Assembly: GCF_004770745.1 (NCBI RefSeq)
Contig: NZ_RQGD01000002.1
Coordinates: 62,001-126,000 of the forward strand
DNA: 64,000 nucleotides
Source: Leptospira ognonensis
GTDB taxonomy: Bacteria > Spirochaetota > Leptospiria > Leptospirales > Leptospiraceae
Direction of reading: 5' to 3'
The notes under the pieces are model-generated. The model was not told the origin of the DNA. It ran no database searches and was given only the letters and a program-made list of their open reading frames with translations. Positions 63,257-64,000 of this stretch are shown piece after piece; position 1 is the first letter of the stretch; each line of letters starts with the position of its first letter. Made by a program: the position numbers and the translations under genes.

Positions 63257-64000
63257 TTAGTGTCTAAAATGTCTCATGCCCGTGAAAACCATAATCAGCC
63301 CATGCTCATCTGCTGCCGCAATGACCTCTTCGTCACGAATGGATCCACCTGGTTGTATGATGGCCTTTGCTCCTACTTTTGCAACCGCATCGATGCCATC
63401 GCGGAACGGAAAGAAGGCGTCGCTGCCGACATAGGAGCCGACAACAGATAGACCAACTTTTTGTGCTTTTACGGCACCGAGTTCCACAGAATCAATCCGT
63501 GACATTTGGCCGGCACCGATTCCCAGTGTTGAGTTTTGGTCTGTATACACAATCGCGTTCGACTTGATAAACTTTACGCAGTTCCAGGCAAAAAGTAAGC
63601 CTTCCAAATCTTCTTCCGAAGGTTTTAGTTTAGAGACAACTTTTAGATCTTTTTTACTCACGAGATCAAAGTCTCTGTTTTGAATGAGCAGTCCATGGTG
63701 GAGGGATCTCAAATCCATTTCTTCTAAGGCTTCGCTAAATTTTGCAATGGGAATCAATCGAATGTTTTGTTTTTTAGAAAATACTTCCAAAGCTTCGTTT
63801 GTGAAACCTTCTGCGATCACACCTTCAACAAAGTTCTTTGTAATCTCTTCTGCTGCCGTTTTATCTACAATCCCGTGGATTCCTATGATTCCGCCGAAGG
63901 CCGAAATGGGATCTGTTTTGCGAGCAAGTTCAAAGGATTCAAGCACGGTTTCACCAAACGCAATCCCACATGGATTTAGATGTTTTACGATAGAAACTGC
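63257..64000 (-). CDS. purH: PurH, AICAR transformylase / IMP cyclohydrolase, 5' end outside window
   Basis: The frame is open to the right edge. The first visible residues [20 protein letters not shown] carry the KHxNPCG motif of the AICAR transformylase domain; [46 protein letters not shown] and [15 protein letters not shown] follow to the typical C-terminus TGMRHFRH. The IMP cyclohydrolase half lies outside. It catalyses the last two steps of purine synthesis and starts a minus-strand run. Confidence 0.95.
   Translation of the reverse strand, partial: AVSIVKHLNPCGIAFGETVLESFELARKTDPISAFGGIIGIHGIVDKTAAEEITKNFVEGVIAEGFTNEALEVFSKKQNIRLIPIAKFSEALEEMDLRSLHHGLLIQNRDFDLVSKKDLKVVSKLKPSEEDLEGLLFAWNCVKFIKSNAIVYTDQNSTLGIGAGQMSRIDSVELGAVKAQKVGLSVVGSYVGSDAFFPFRDGIDAVAKVGAKAIIQPGGSIRDEEVIAAADEHGLIMVFTGMRHFRH

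Overview
The window looks like a chromosomal segment of a spirochaete of the genus Leptospira. Base composition is moderate, by eye around 40% GC, which would fit a saprophytic clade better than the AT-richer pathogens (inference). Evidence for the genus is a DUF1574-type protein, a FecR-domain lipoprotein resembling LipL45, a small Cys-rich exported protein, spirochaetal lipoboxes, a short Smc and a CheB-CheR-PAS-kinase fusion. I see no prophage, insertion sequence or CRISPR array. The sequence is mostly a densely packed housekeeping region with a few accessory scars.

Layout. 1-3.7 kb: a truncated alpha/beta hydrolase lipoprotein, riboflavin genes ribE and ribBA flanking a STAS protein, then pdxH. 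3.7-8.7 kb: prepilin peptidase and aminotransferase on the minus strand, then a large midasin-like AAA-VWA protein on the plus strand. 8.7-11.8 kb: a tightly overlapping plus-strand run smpB-der-plsY-unknown. 11.7-16.8 kb: a DUF115 protein, smc, and a Cys-rich small protein. 16.8-18.5 kb: tRNA-Met(CAU) and glnA, the latter behind a good sigma-54-type promoter. 18.6-26.7 kb: signal transduction (receiver, CheB/CheR/PAS/kinase giant, unknown exported protein, OmpR-type regulator plus kinase). 26.8-29.6 kb: class I aldolase and 4-alpha-glucanotransferase. 29.7-32.8 kb: Mpo1-like protein, AraC regulator, transglutaminase-like protein. 32.8-39.2 kb: a minus-strand cell-wall run (Zn-PLC-like protein, PBP1A, bactofilin, LysM-M23 peptidase, alpha/beta hydrolase lipoprotein). 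39.2-43.3 kb: lysA-like, ispD, a PilZ membrane protein and two tandem cNMP-binding proteins. 43.3-44.4 kb: the least gene-dense stretch, with one small gene, repeat-like DNA and a tRNA-Leu whose 3' end is duplicated. 44.4-49.9 kb: PagL-like barrel, an ECF41-type sigma factor with its FAD oxidoreductase, SPOR protein, coaE, hydrolase, tRNA-Phe. 50-57.7 kb: small unknowns, ankyrin protein, deoxyribosyltransferase-like protein, a 7TM-SpoIIE phosphatase, an unusual radical SAM protein and the FecR lipoprotein. 57.7-64 kb: lipA, an RsuA-type pseudouridine synthase, a DUF1574 protein, an HPP-family gene fragment, a small transaldolase, two exported or membrane proteins and the 3' part of purH.

Most interesting signals. 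(1) An ECF41-type sigma factor that carries all three family motifs and lies behind a promoter matching the ECF41 consensus. (2) A one-polypeptide AAA-AAA-linker-VWA protein with a degenerate second AAA and degenerate MIDAS. (3) An Smc with canonical heads but no recognisable hinge. (4) glnA with a sigma-54-type promoter and Phe in place of the adenylylated Tyr. (5) A radical SAM protein with CX8CX2C spacing. (6) An HPP-family remnant. (7) A duplicated tRNA-Leu 3' end of the kind left by an integrative element.
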